This document shows positions 1 to 8,966 of a DNA stretch of 64,000 nucleotides, piece by piece. The notes beneath the pieces were generated by a model, which saw only the letters and a list, made by a program, of their open reading frames with translations, had not been told where the DNA came from and did no database searches. The DNA comes from UBA9676 sp963837105. GTDB lineage: Bacteria > Actinomycetota > Actinomycetes > Streptosporangiales > Streptosporangiaceae. The stretch covers positions 124,001 to 188,000 of the forward strand of contig CAWIMG010000026.1 in assembly GCA_963837105.1 (NCBI GenBank), read 5' to 3'. The stretch's first letter is position 1. Each line of letters starts with the position of its first letter. Both the position numbers and the translations under genes were made by a program.

Positions 1-1
1 G

Positions 2-577
2 CACGAGTCGGTCTATGACGGCTACGTCGAGCGGCTGGCCGGCAAGGCCGCCCACCTGCCGGTCGGCGACCCGGCCACCGGCCAGGTCGCGCTCGGCCCG
101 CTCATCGACGAGCGCCAGCGGGACAAGGTGCACGGGCTGGTCACCAGCAGCGTCGACGCGGGCGCCCGGCTGGCGGCGGGAGGCAGCTACGAGGGCCTGT
201 TCTACCAGCCGACCGTGCTGGCCGAGGTGGCACCGGCCATGCCCGCCTACGCGAACGAGGTGTTCGGCCCGGTCGCGCCGGTGGTCCGGTTCGCGACCGC
301 GGACGAGGCGGCCAAACTGGCCGGCGACAGCGAGTACGGCCTGTCCCTGGGCATCCTGACCCGGGACGTGATGGCGGGCCTGGATCTGGCCCGCCGGATC
401 CCGACCGGAATCGTGCACATCAATGACCAGACGGTGGACGACGCCCCGAACACCCCGTTCGGCGGGATCTTCGCCTCCGGTACCGGTGCCCGCTTCGGCG
501 GGACCGCCAACCTGGACGCGTTCACCGACACCCGCTGGGTTACCATCCGCGGCGAGATCGCCCCCTATCCCTTCTAG
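2..577 (+). CDS. Aldehyde dehydrogenase, C-terminal part (5' end outside window)
   Basis: The frame is open from the window edge to the stop, so only the last 191 residues are seen. They show the C-terminal half of an NAD(P)-dependent aldehyde dehydrogenase: an EVFGPVAPV block near visible residue 86, then NDQTVDDAPNTPFGG, the stretch that closes the active site. The catalytic Cys and the Rossmann motif should lie upstream of the window. Family pattern and the closeness of pobA (40 bases downstream, same strand) suggest an aromatic aldehyde dehydrogenase of the benzaldehyde or vanillin type that would supply hydroxybenzoate. The substrate is inference; the family call is firm. Confidence 0.85.
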   Translation, partial: HESVYDGYVERLAGKAAHLPVGDPATGQVALGPLIDERQRDKVHGLVTSSVDAGARLAAGGSYEGLFYQPTVLAEVAPAMPAYANEVFGPVAPVVRFATADEAAKLAGDSEYGLSLGILTRDVMAGLDLARRIPTGIVHINDQTVDDAPNTPFGGIFASGTGARFGGTANLDAFTDTRWVTIRGEIAPYPF

Positions 578-617
578 CGGCGGCGCGGCCAGCGCCGGGG
601 ATCCGGCACGGGAGGAC

Positions 618-1790
618 ATGCGCTCTCAGGTAGGCATCATCGGGGCCGGGCCGGCCGGGCTGCTGCTGTCCCATCTGCTCGCGCAGCGCGGCATCGAGTC
701 GGTGCTGGTGGAAAACCGCAGCCGGGCGTACTGCGAGGCCAGGCAGCGGGCGGGACTGCTGGAGGACGGCACGGTCAAACTGCTGCGCGAGGCGGGCCTG
801 GCGCAGCGGCTCGATACCGAAGGGCTCGAGCACGGCGGCATCTACCTGCAGTTCGCCGGGGAACGCCACCACCTGGATTTCCGCGAGCTCACCGGGCGCA
901 CGGTCACCATTTACGCGCAGACCGAGATCGTCAAGGATCTCATCGCCCGGCGGCTGGCCGATGGCGGGGCACTGGAGTTCGGGGTGTCCGGCACCGCCGT
1001 GGCCGGGCTGGACACCGCCAGGCCGGTGCTGTCCTACACCACCGCCGGGGGTGATCGCCGCGAGCTGGTCTGCGACGCGATCGCCGGCTGCGACGGCTTC
1101 CACGGCATCTGCCGGCCCGCTATCCCCGCTGACCTGCTCACCGTCCGGGACCGCGCCTACCCGTACGCCTGGCTGGGCATCACCGCGGAAGTCCCGCCGT
1201 CGACCGACGAGCTGATCTACAACCACCACCGCGAAGGGTTCGCCCTGCACACCATGCGGACCCCCCAGGTCAGCCGCTTCTACCTGCAGGTCCGCCCCGA
1301 TGAGCGGATCGGGGACTGGCCGGATGACCGGATCTGGGCCGCGCTGCAGCGCCGGCTCGCGCTGCCCGGCTGGGAGCTGAAGGAAGGCCCGATCTTCGAC
1401 AAGGCGATCACCCCGATGCGGAGCTTCGTCAGCGCCCCGATGCGCTACGGGCGGCTGTTCCTGGCCGGGGACGCCGCCCACATCGTGCCGCCGACCGGGG
1501 CCAAGGGGCTGAACCTGGCGGTGGCCGACGTGATGGTGCTGGCTGACACGCTGGCCCGGCTGGCGCAGGGGGACACCCAGGCGGCCGACGGCTACTCGGA
1601 CGCGTGCCTGGACCGGGTCTGGCGGGCCACCCACTTCTCCTGGTGGATGACCTCGATGCTGCACACCATCCCCGGCGGCGACCCGATGGACACCGATCTG
1701 CAACTGGCCCAGTTGCGGTATGTCACCACATCGCGGGCCGCTGCCACCTCGCTGGCCGAGAACTACACCGGCTATCCCCCGCTGCGCTGA
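618..1790 (+). CDS. pobA: 4-hydroxybenzoate 3-monooxygenase
   Basis: FAD-dependent hydroxylase that turns 4-hydroxybenzoate into protocatechuate with NAD(P)H and oxygen, feeding the beta-ketoadipate pathway. The 390-residue product has the dinucleotide motif GAGPAG at residues 9-14 and the flavin motif GDAAHIVPPTGAKGLNLA near residue 284, the hallmark of PobA within the flavoprotein monooxygenases, and its length fits the family (about 390-395). The ATG at 618 is preceded by GGAGGA; the open frame extends further upstream, but that part overlaps the aldehyde dehydrogenase and has no family similarity. It lies directly behind the aldehyde dehydrogenase and is probably cotranscribed. No pca ring-cleavage genes are visible in the window. 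Confidence 0.92.
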   Translation: MRSQVGIIGAGPAGLLLSHLLAQRGIESVLVENRSRAYCEARQRAGLLEDGTVKLLREAGLAQRLDTEGLEHGGIYLQFAGERHHLDFRELTGRTVTIYAQTEIVKDLIARRLADGGALEFGVSGTAVAGLDTARPVLSYTTAGGDRRELVCDAIAGCDGFHGICRPAIPADLLTVRDRAYPYAWLGITAEVPPSTDELIYNHHREGFALHTMRTPQVSRFYLQVRPDERIGDWPDDRIWAALQRRLALPGWELKEGPIFDKAITPMRSFVSAPMRYGRLFLAGDAAHIVPPTGAKGLNLAVADVMVLADTLARLAQGDTQAADGYSDACLDRVWRATHFSWWMTSMLHTIPGGDPMDTDLQLAQLRYVTTSRAAATSLAENYTGYPPLR

Positions 1791-1816
1791 CCGCTGGGGC
1801 AGCGTTACCCGGCCGG

Positions 1817-3472
1817 CTACCGGATGCGGCGGTACAGCACATCGCCCCGCTGATCCCGCATCACCTGCACGAAGTGGCTGGCGAAGTAGGCCCGCAGGGC
1901 CGGGGACCAGGCGATCCGGCGCGAGCTGTACGCGGAGAACCAGGCGTATGTGGCGTGCGCAAACTCCTGCTGCCAGGCCGCCACCACCGCCGGTGTCCTG
2001 GCCGCCCTGTCGGCGGGCGTCCCGCCCGCCGACAGGGCCAGGTCGGTGCCGGTGCCGTCCAGCATCGGCGAGCAGCCGGGCATGCTGGTGACGAACCGGT
2101 CCGACACGATGAGCAGGGACACCTGGTCGGTAGCGACGCAGGCGCCGGGTGGGATGTGCCGGGCGAAGGCGGCGATGCTGACCGGCCCGGTGGGCGCCAG
2201 CAGTGCCTTGACCTGGCCCTCGGCCCGGACCTGGAAGATGGTGAACACCACCAGCACGGCCGCCGCCGCCGCGGTGACCACGCCCAGCACCCCGCGCCAG
2301 GGGCTGGCCTGCGCGGGGTGGCCCAGCATGGCCAGCCGGGACAGCGGCAGGCCGATGGCCATGCCGAGGAACGGGGCCAGGAACGCCGGGAAGTGATAGT
2401 GGAACTGGCTCGGCAGCAGGAACACGATCGCGATCAGGAGCATGCTGACCACCGCGAAGCCATCCAGCGGGGCCGGCGGGCGCCGGGTCGCCGCGATCAC
2501 CACGGCCATGCTGCCCACCGACAGCAGCAGCAGGATCACGACCGTGAGGAAGATCGTCGACTGCGGGTACAGGAAGAGGCGGGTGATCAGCAGGTTGGCC
2601 CGGGCGGGCAGCCGGACGAGGCTGAGCCCGGTCATTTCCTGCAGCCGGACCCAGATCGACACCCGCAGCGAGGCCGCCCGGTGCCCCAGCTGGGCGGTGA
2701 TCAGGCTCTGGTAGAAGCGGTGCGGGGCCAGCGCCGCGAAGGGCAGCACCGGCACGCAGAACCCGGCCACCACGCCAGCCACGAAGGCGAGCGCCCGCCG
2801 GGCCCAGGGCAGGCACAGGGCTGCGACCACGAGCACGGGGATGATGGCCCATGACTCGACCGCGCCCGCGAAGCCGAACAGTACCCCGCCCACGACCAGC
2901 CGCCAGCGGCTGGCGGTGATCCGGTCGCGATGGAACACCGCGACCGCCCCGGCCAGGCAGAACAGGGTCAGCCACGGCTCGACCAGCACGGTGCGGGCGG
3001 CGGCGGTGCTGTCCGGGAACAGCGCGGTGACCCCGCAGGCCACCAGTGTGGCCAGCACCCCGCGGTGGCGGACCAGCAGGCCGGTCAGCACCACCCCGGC
3101 CGCGCTGGCCAGCGTGGTCAGGATCCGGCCGGCCGCCATCCCGGTCGCGGTGCTGGTCAGCTTGGCCAGCAGCGCGGCCGGCGTCATCAGCAGCGTGATC
3201 CCGGGTGGCTGGACGAAGATGAAGTCGCGGTACGGCAGCTTGCCCTGGAGCAGGTGAATCGCGCTGCCGAAGTACGAGCCGTCGTCATACTCGGTGAGCC
3301 CGAGCAGCACACCCGGCCTGGCCAGCTGGTAGATCCGCAGCCCGAGCGCCAGCACCGTGGTGGCCACGATCACCAGGGCCACCGGGTTGCGCCGGATCAC
3401 CGCCAGCCGGGGCCGCGCCGGTGCGTCGCCGGTGGGCGCGGGCGGCACCGGGCCCACCGTGGTTTCGCTCAC
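1817..3472 (-). CDS. Multi-pass membrane glycosyltransferase-like protein (GT39/ArnT type)
   Basis: A 551-residue protein with about ten hydrophobic membrane segments between residues 25 and 410 and a C-terminal extracytoplasmic portion. Near residue 60 it has the acidic loop EYDDGSYFGSAIHLLQGKLPY followed by RDFIFVQPPG, the pattern of the first extracellular loop of dolichyl-phosphate-mannose mannosyltransferase and ArnT-like GT-C enzymes, where the Asp is catalytic. Such enzymes use polyprenyl-phosphate sugars to glycosylate lipids or proteins on the outer face of the membrane. It converges with pobA, 26 bases apart. Donor and acceptor cannot be read from the sequence. Confidence 0.7.
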   Translation of the reverse strand: MSETTVGPVPPAPTGDAPARPRLAVIRRNPVALVIVATTVLALGLRIYQLARPGVLLGLTEYDDGSYFGSAIHLLQGKLPYRDFIFVQPPGITLLMTPAALLAKLTSTATGMAAGRILTTLASAAGVVLTGLLVRHRGVLATLVACGVTALFPDSTAAARTVLVEPWLTLFCLAGAVAVFHRDRITASRWRLVVGGVLFGFAGAVESWAIIPVLVVAALCLPWARRALAFVAGVVAGFCVPVLPFAALAPHRFYQSLITAQLGHRAASLRVSIWVRLQEMTGLSLVRLPARANLLITRLFLYPQSTIFLTVVILLLLSVGSMAVVIAATRRPPAPLDGFAVVSMLLIAIVFLLPSQFHYHFPAFLAPFLGMAIGLPLSRLAMLGHPAQASPWRGVLGVVTAAAAAVLVVFTIFQVRAEGQVKALLAPTGPVSIAAFARHIPPGACVATDQVSLLIVSDRFVTSMPGCSPMLDGTGTDLALSAGGTPADRAARTPAVVAAWQQEFAHATYAWFSAYSSRRIAWSPALRAYFASHFVQVMRDQRGDVLYRRIR

Positions 3473-3604
3473 CGTCGGATTGTAATTGCGGCGCTCAGCT
3501 TCTTGTCCCGGCCCAGGAACTTCCTGCCGGGAGACGGCCCGCGGGCCGCTGCTGGCCCGGCCGGGGATGCCAGCGCGAACCCGGTGCGATGGGCGGCGGC
3601 CGCG

Positions 3605-4078
3605 TCAGGACAGCAGGCCGGTGGCGGCAGGCAGGGCCGGGCCGGCCCCGTCCTCGTCGCCTTCGGGGTAGCTGCCGTGCCACCGGGACGGGATGAACAG
3701 CGGCACGATCATGGCCGCTCCCAGCGCCGCCAGCACTCCGCTGGCCAGCGCCAGCCGGAAGCCGAAGCCGAACGCATGGCCCGTCAGCGGCACCCAGCGC
3801 AGCGCCCACTGCGGGCTCACCGCGAGCAGCGCGGTCCAGGCCAGCAGGCTGAGCCCGGGCAGCCCGGTCGCCAGCGGCGAGATCGCCCGCACCGCGAGCA
3901 GAATGCCCAGGAACAGGCCCGTTGCCAGCAGTGCCGACAACGCCAGCAGGCCGGTGATGCTGATCAGGCCGCGGGCGGGCGCGAGAGTGCCATACAGATG
4001 GGCGATGCCCCATCCGGCCGCGAAGAACAGGGCGGCGGCGAGGACGATTGCCAGGATGATGCCAACCAGGTGACGCAT
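3605..4078 (-). CDS. Small four-helix membrane protein, function unknown
   Basis: A 157-residue protein with four predicted membrane helices (about residues 5-27, 38-65, 72-90 and 104-130) and a short acidic cytoplasmic or periplasmic tail. No motif was recognised. It is transcribed in the same direction as the glycosyltransferase 133 bases downstream, and divergently from the MMPL transporter, so the three envelope genes may form a functional neighbourhood. The ATG at 4078 gives an N-terminus that starts directly in the first helix. Confidence 0.6.
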   Translation of the reverse strand: MRHLVGIILAIVLAAALFFAAGWGIAHLYGTLAPARGLISITGLLALSALLATGLFLGILLAVRAISPLATGLPGLSLLAWTALLAVSPQWALRWVPLTGHAFGFGFRLALASGVLAALGAAMIVPLFIPSRWHGSYPEGDEDGAGPALPAATGLLS

Positions 4079-4222
4079 GCTGTGCGTTGGTCCCTACTCC
4101 CGCTCCTGGCCGGGGTACGCGACGGAAGCGACTCTACTGGAGCCAGCTGGCCCGGCCCGGGTATTCGGGTCAGCCAGGAGCCGGCAACCCGGATGTCACC
4201 GTGGGCAAGTAGGCTCGGCGCC

Positions 4223-6742
4223 GTGCATATCGACACCATTTTCCGGGGGATCGGAGCGTTCTCGGTCCGGTTCAGATGGCTGATGCTGGTGATCTGGGTC
4301 GTGGGCGCGTTCGCCGCCGCCACACAGCTGCCATCGCTGAACAGCGTCACCCAGAACAACAACGCCAAGTTCCTGCCGCCCGGCGCGCCCAGCGAGCATG
4401 CGGTCGTCCTGGCTGCTCCGTTCGGCACCGCGAGCCTGGTCCCGATCCCAGTGGTGGCAGCACGGCCCGCCGCCCCGCTGACCCCGGCGGACGCCGCGGC
4501 ACTGACCGCACTCCAGCACGACCTGCGCGCGGTCCCGGGGGTCGCCAGAGTGCTGGACTCGGGCCGGTCCGCGGACGGTCACGCCGAGCAGCTGGTGGTG
4601 CTCGCACAGCAGGGTGGCGGGAACCAGAACTACGCCACCGACCTCATCGACGGGCTGCGGGCGAAGATCGCCGCTGCCGGACTGCCGGACGGGCTGCAGG
4701 CGCACGTGACGGGCGACGTCGCCGCCCAGATCGACCAGCAGAAGGCGTCCGGCAACACCGGCAACGAGGTCCAGTACCTGTCGCTGCTGTTCATCATTCT
4801 GCTGCTGGTGCTCATCTTCCGGTCGCTCACACTGGCACTGGTGACGGTCATACCACCGCTGCTATCGATCACGATCGCCGGGCCGCTGGTGGCCGAGGCC
4901 GCCCAGCACGGCCTGCAGGTGTCCCCCATCGCCCAGTTGCTGCTCATCGTCCTGGTCCTGGGCGCGGGCACCGACTACGGCCTGTTCCTGGTGTTCCGGG
5001 TACGGGAGGAACTGCGCAGCAGGCAGCACGGGGTGTCCGGGGAGAACTACCCGGGCAGTTCCGGCCTGGGCCGCAGCCTGCTCGCTGACTTCCTCCACCC
5101 CCGGCCCCCCGCCCGGGAGGCGATCGTCAGCTCTGTCACCCGGGTGGGCGAGTCCATCACGTTCTCGGGCGCCACGGTGATCGCGGCGGTACTGACCCTG
5201 CTGCTGGCCAGCTTCTCGTTCTACTCCAACCTGGGCATCCCGTTCGCGATCGGCATCGGGGTCATCCTGGTCGCGGCGCTCACGCTGCTGCCGGCCCTGC
5301 TGTCGCTCCGGCTGTCCCTGCTCGCCCAGAAGCGGTCACTGTTCCGTGCCGTCTTCGGCAGGCCCAAGCTGCTGCCGTGGAGTATCCAGGGCAGCGGCAA
5401 GACCGGCACCTGGGGCCGGGTCGCCGGGCGGATCGTCCGGCATCCGGTGCCCACCCTGGTGTCGGGCATCGTCCTGTTCGGCGGGCTGGCTTTCGCCGTG
5501 TTCGGCTATACCGCGGCCGGATTCGGCGGCAACACCGCACCGCCGGCCGGCAGTGACTCGGCGGCTGGGCAGGCGCTGCTGAGCAAGTACTTCCCGCAGT
5601 CGTCGGCGAACCCGACGAATCTCCTCTTCCGGTTCACCACCCCGGTCTGGGACAACCCGGCCCCGATCGCCAATGCCACCAGGCAGCTGTCGGCCAACCC
5701 ATTGTTCACCCAGGTCACCGGGCCGCTGAACCCCGGCGGGGCGACCCTGACGCCAGCTGAATACACCGCGCTGCACGCCAAGCTGGGACCGGCGAACCTG
5801 CTCCCGGCGGTGCCTCCGGCCAGCACCGGGGTACCGCTGCCCGCCTACGAGCTCTACCGGGCCACCGGGAACCTGGTCAGCCCGGACGGTAAGACCGTGC
5901 AATTCCTCACCGGCCTCAGAGCCGGCGACCCCGGCGGCACCGCCGCGATGCGGGCGGTGCCGTCGGTGCGGGCGGCCACCGGCCAGGTGGCGGCGTCGGT
6001 CGGGGCCTCCGACTACGCCGTCGGCGGCGAGGCCCCGGCTCTGTACGACATCAGCAGCATCTCCAGCAGCGACCTGAAGCACATCATCCCGATCGCGATC
6101 ATCGCGATCGGGATCCTGCTCGCCATCGTGCTGCGCAGCCTGGTCGCGCCGCTGTACCTCATCGCCTCGGTCGGCATCTCCTACCTGGCGGCACTGGGCC
6201 TGTCGGTGCTGATCTTCATCGAGATCGGCAACAGCGGCGGGCTGGTGTTCTTCATGCCGTTCCTGATGTTCATCTTCCTGCTCGCGCTGGGCGAGGACTA
6301 CAACATCTTGATGATGACCAGGATCCGGGAAGAGGCACACCGCCACCCGCTCCGGGAGGCGGTCACCCGGGCGCTGGGCGCGACGGGGACCACCATCACC
6401 TCGGCCGGCCTGGTGCTGGCCGGCAGCTTCATCGTGCTGACGCTGGTGGCTGGCAGCGGATCCGGCGGTGACCAGATCCGCGACATCGGGCTGGGCCTGG
6501 CACTCGGAATACTGATGGACACCTTCCTGGTGCGTACCCTGCTGGTCCCCTCCACCGTGGTGCTGCTCGGCCGGTGGAACTGGTGGCCATCCAAGATGAG
6601 CCGGCGCAGTGCCGACCTGCCCACGGACGAGAGCCCCGACGGCCAGGTGGCTGTCCCGGGCACCGCGGCCCCGGGCACCGCGGCCCCGGGCACTGTGGCG
6701 CCGGGTGGCGATCAGGAGCCGCTGGGCCAGCGCCCGGGCTGA
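4223..6742 (+). CDS. MMPL-family RND transporter
   Basis: An 839-residue inner-membrane transporter of the MmpL/RND superfamily: one N-terminal helix (IRWL-like segment FRWLMLVIWVVGAFA near residue 17), an extracytoplasmic domain, five helices, a second extracytoplasmic domain and a second helix bundle. The two MMPL halves each carry a conserved Asp-Tyr pair in helix 4-like segments (GAGTDYGLFLVFR near residue 250 and LGEDYNILMMTR near residue 690), the proton-relay signature of MmpL3-like pumps. The GTG at 4223 begins VHIDTIFRG just before the first helix; the open frame runs on upstream for 1.3 kb, but that part is antisense to other genes. The tail contains a 15-base tandem repeat (6653-6697) coding Pro-Gly-Thr-Ala-Ala units. 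MMPL proteins export lipids or small molecules; the substrate is unknown. Confidence 0.85.
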   Translation: MHIDTIFRGIGAFSVRFRWLMLVIWVVGAFAAATQLPSLNSVTQNNNAKFLPPGAPSEHAVVLAAPFGTASLVPIPVVAARPAAPLTPADAAALTALQHDLRAVPGVARVLDSGRSADGHAEQLVVLAQQGGGNQNYATDLIDGLRAKIAAAGLPDGLQAHVTGDVAAQIDQQKASGNTGNEVQYLSLLFIILLLVLIFRSLTLALVTVIPPLLSITIAGPLVAEAAQHGLQVSPIAQLLLIVLVLGAGTDYGLFLVFRVREELRSRQHGVSGENYPGSSGLGRSLLADFLHPRPPAREAIVSSVTRVGESITFSGATVIAAVLTLLLASFSFYSNLGIPFAIGIGVILVAALTLLPALLSLRLSLLAQKRSLFRAVFGRPKLLPWSIQGSGKTGTWGRVAGRIVRHPVPTLVSGIVLFGGLAFAVFGYTAAGFGGNTAPPAGSDSAAGQALLSKYFPQSSANPTNLLFRFTTPVWDNPAPIANATRQLSANPLFTQVTGPLNPGGATLTPAEYTALHAKLGPANLLPAVPPASTGVPLPAYELYRATGNLVSPDGKTVQFLTGLRAGDPGGTAAMRAVPSVRAATGQVAASVGASDYAVGGEAPALYDISSISSSDLKHIIPIAIIAIGILLAIVLRSLVAPLYLIASVGISYLAALGLSVLIFIEIGNSGGLVFFMPFLMFIFLLALGEDYNILMMTRIREEAHRHPLREAVTRALGATGTTITSAGLVLAGSFIVLTLVAGSGSGGDQIRDIGLGLALGILMDTFLVRTLLVPSTVVLLGRWNWWPSKMSRRSADLPTDESPDGQVAVPGTAAPGTAAPGTVAPGGDQEPLGQRPG

Positions 6743-6979
6743 CCGGGTCAGGCGGGCCGGCGGCTGCGCCCGGGTGGGCGGGCCGGCCAGCCGGAATATC
6801 CGGGATCGGGCCGCCGCTTCCCGGCTGGCGCACTAGTGTTCGGTGATCTGCGGGACATGCCGCGCGCGGTGCTGGCCAGGACCATATCGACCCGTCACAC
6901 TCGCAGGAGGGAAGTCCGAGCGACGCCCTCGCGCGGCATCAGGCACGCCGGCTTCGCCGGCGGTGCAGAAAGGACGCCG

Positions 6980-7834
6980 ATGCAGGAACTGCGCCTGGTC
7001 GCGGTGAGTGAGGATGGCACCTATGCCGTCCTGACCGCCCCGGGCCGCAGCGGCCGCTTCTCGCTGCCGATCGATGACCGGCTGCGGATCGTGGCGCGAG
7101 GGCAGTTCTCCCGGCTCGCTCAGTACGAGATCGAAGTGGAGAGTCCCTTGCGACCCAAGGAGATCCAGGACCGGATCCGCGCCGGAGAGACGGCCGAGGA
7201 AATCGCCGACGTAGCGGGCGTGCCGATCGAACGGGTCCGTCGCTTCGAGGGGCCGGTGCTGGCCGAGCGCGCCTACCGGGCGCAGGAGGCGCAGGCGGCG
7301 AGCATCCGCCAGCAGGGGGAAACCGGGCCCGGCCGCCCGCTCGGCGACCTGGTCAGCGAGCGGCTCACCAGCCTTGGCGCGGACGCCGGGGACACCCAGT
7401 GGGACTCGCGTAAACGGCTCGATGGCAACTGGCTGGTGACACTGACGTTCACCGCGGGCGACCTGCCGCGGCTCGCCGAATGGATCTTCGAGCCGCGGAG
7501 CAGGCACGTCAGCCCCGTCGACGACACCGCCTCCGGGCTATGCCTGGCCGATGCCAGCCTGCCGCCCGCCCTGGCCCGCTCACTGGGCGCCGCCACGGTC
7601 ACCCCCATCGGCAGCCGGCTCAGCCAGCCGCCCACCGAGCAGGACGGGCGCGCCCAGCCGGCGCCGGCACCTTCGCGGGCGGCCCCCGAGCAGGAGAGCG
7701 CGCCAGCCGCGGCCGTGCCGCAGTCCCCGGCCCGGGAGCGGCCGGCCCGGAAAGCGGCGGGCGGCCGTTCCCGGCGGGCATCGGTGCCGTCCTGGGACGA
7801 GATCATGCTCGGCACTTCCCGGCAGCCGGACTAG
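6980..7834 (+). CDS. sepH: Septation protein SepH (DUF3071)
   Basis: Actinobacterial cell-division protein that binds and stimulates FtsZ assembly. The 284-residue product begins MQELRLVAVSEDGTYAVLT, typical of the family, and has the N-terminal DUF3071 domain with a helix-turn-helix-like segment around residues 70-95 (ETAEEIADVAGVPIERVRRF), followed by a low-complexity Ala/Pro/Arg C-terminal region. The ATG at 6980 follows AGGAC; longer in-frame starts upstream would add unrelated residues. The gene ends in a TAG whose first two bases are the TA target of the IS630 element and whose G is the first base of that element, so the insertion left the protein unaltered. Confidence 0.9.
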   Translation: MQELRLVAVSEDGTYAVLTAPGRSGRFSLPIDDRLRIVARGQFSRLAQYEIEVESPLRPKEIQDRIRAGETAEEIADVAGVPIERVRRFEGPVLAERAYRAQEAQAASIRQQGETGPGRPLGDLVSERLTSLGADAGDTQWDSRKRLDGNWLVTLTFTAGDLPRLAEWIFEPRSRHVSPVDDTASGLCLADASLPPALARSLGAATVTPIGSRLSQPPTEQDGRAQPAPAPSRAAPEQESAPAAAVPQSPARERPARKAAGGRSRRASVPSWDEIMLGTSRQPD

Positions 7835-8922
7835 TGTCCTGCGCCTGAAATTCGTCGGCAATATCGGGCGAGAGAGTCGAGGATCTCCTCGGCGGTTTTC
7901 TTCCACACGAACGGCCGGGGATCGTCGTTCCAGATCTTGATCCAGGCGCGGATGTCGGCTTCCAGGGCCTGCACGCTCTTGTGGACGCCGCGGCGGATCA
8001 GCTGGCCGGTGAGGTAGCCGAACCAGCGTTCCACCTGGTTGATCCAGGACGAGCCGGTGGGCGTGAAGTGCATGTGGAACCGGGGGTGCTGCGCGAGCCA
8101 TGCCCTGATGGCGGGGGTCTTGTGGGTGCCGTAGTTGCCGCAGACCAGGTGGATATCCAGTTCCGGCGGGACGGCCTTGTCGATCGAGGCCAGGAACTTC
8201 TTGAACTCGGTGGCGCGGTGCTGGCGGTGCAGTTCGGAGAGGACCGTGCCGTCGGCAATGTTGAAGGCGGCGAACAGGCTGGTGATGCCGTGCCGGGCAT
8301 AGTCGTGGCTGCGGCGCTCGGGCATGCCGGGCATCATCGGCAGCACCGGCTGGGACCGGTCCAGGGCCTGGATCTGCGATTTCTCATCCACGCACAGCAC
8401 CACCGCCTTCTCCGGCGGGTCGTGATACAGCCCAACCACGTCCACGACCTTCTCGATGAACAGTGGGTCAGACGACAGCTTGAACCCGTCCGTCCGGTGC
8501 GGCTTGACGCCGAAGTCGCGCCAGATCCGGCCGATCGTGGACTTTGACAGGCCGCTGTGCCTGGCCATCGAGGCCCGGGACCAGTGCGTGGCATCCCCCG
8601 GGACCTGCTCCAGCGTCGCGACCAGGACGTCTTCGACCTGGTCCAGCGTGACCGACGGCGGGCGGCCGGGCCGGTCCTCGTCGGCCAGCCCGTCCAGCCG
8701 CCTGGCCAGGAACCGCCGCCGCCACTTGCCCACCGTGTCCTCGTGCACGCCGAGCCGCGCGGCGACCTCCAGGCTCGGCGTGCCCTCCGCGCACGCCAGC
8801 ACGATCCTCGACCGCAGCGCCAGGGCCTGCGAAGACTTCGCCCGCCGCGCCCACCGCGTTAGCTGCTCGCGTTCCGCGTCCGACAGTACAAGCGCGGCCA
8901 TCGGCCGCCCGGTCCTCGCCAT
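7831..8922 (-). CDS. IS630-family transposase, second catalytic Asp replaced by Gly
   Basis: A 363-residue transposase with an N-terminal helix-turn-helix region (residues 20-130, including the RRRFLARRLDGLADEDRPGRP segment common to IS630) and a C-terminal DDE domain. The first acidic residue is D179 (CVDEKSQIQAL) and the last is E298 (NQVERWF). The middle position, normally Asp in a CDNYGTHK context, reads CGNYGTHK (G262, codon GGC at 8137-8139) with the usual 35-residue spacing to the Glu. GAC to GGC is a single transition, so a recent loss of activity is likely. Its stop codon TAG is made by the duplicated TA plus the adjoining host base at 7831. Confidence 0.93.
   Translation of the reverse strand: MARTGRPMAALVLSDAEREQLTRWARRAKSSQALALRSRIVLACAEGTPSLEVAARLGVHEDTVGKWRRRFLARRLDGLADEDRPGRPPSVTLDQVEDVLVATLEQVPGDATHWSRASMARHSGLSKSTIGRIWRDFGVKPHRTDGFKLSSDPLFIEKVVDVVGLYHDPPEKAVVLCVDEKSQIQALDRSQPVLPMMPGMPERRSHDYARHGITSLFAAFNIADGTVLSELHRQHRATEFKKFLASIDKAVPPELDIHLVCGNYGTHKTPAIRAWLAQHPRFHMHFTPTGSSWINQVERWFGYLTGQLIRRGVHKSVQALEADIRAWIKIWNDDPRPFVWKKTAEEILDSLARYCRRISGAGH
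7834..7856 (+). repeat. Left terminal inverted repeat of the IS630 element
   Basis: It reads GTGTCCTGCGCCTGAAATTC plus GTC and is the exact reverse complement of 8944-8966. It is preceded by the TA target dinucleotide. Confidence 0.95.
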
Positions 8923-8943
8923 CTGCCCAGTCTAAACTAATCT

Positions 8944-8966
8944 GACGAATTTCAGGCGCAGGACAC
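8944..8966 (-). repeat. Right terminal inverted repeat of the IS630 element
   Basis: Perfect 23-bp partner of the left end at 7834-7856, followed by the duplicated TA at 8967-8968. Confidence 0.95.

Larger units (their letters stand above)
7834..8966. mobile_element. IS630-family insertion sequence, 1133 bp
   Basis: The element is bounded by 23-bp perfect terminal inverted repeats (7834-7856 and 8944-8966; 24 of 25 if extended) and flanked by a TA dinucleotide on both sides (7832-7833 and 8967-8968), the target duplication expected of IS630/Tc1/mariner elements. It holds a single transposase gene on the minus strand. The insertion point is the TAG stop codon of sepH. The transposase lacks its second catalytic Asp, so this copy is probably not self-mobile, although intact ends could still be moved by a related transposase elsewhere. 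Confidence 0.95.

Noticed and set aside
540..2975. Long antisense open frame of 811 codons over pobA and the glycosyltransferase gene
   Set aside because: It is a shadow frame of high-GC DNA: Arg, Gly and Pro-rich, no family motif, and it lies opposite two well-supported genes.
2930..4222. Upstream extension of the MMPL frame
   Set aside because: It is antisense to two membrane genes, has no homology, and the family N-terminus starts right at the GTG 4223.
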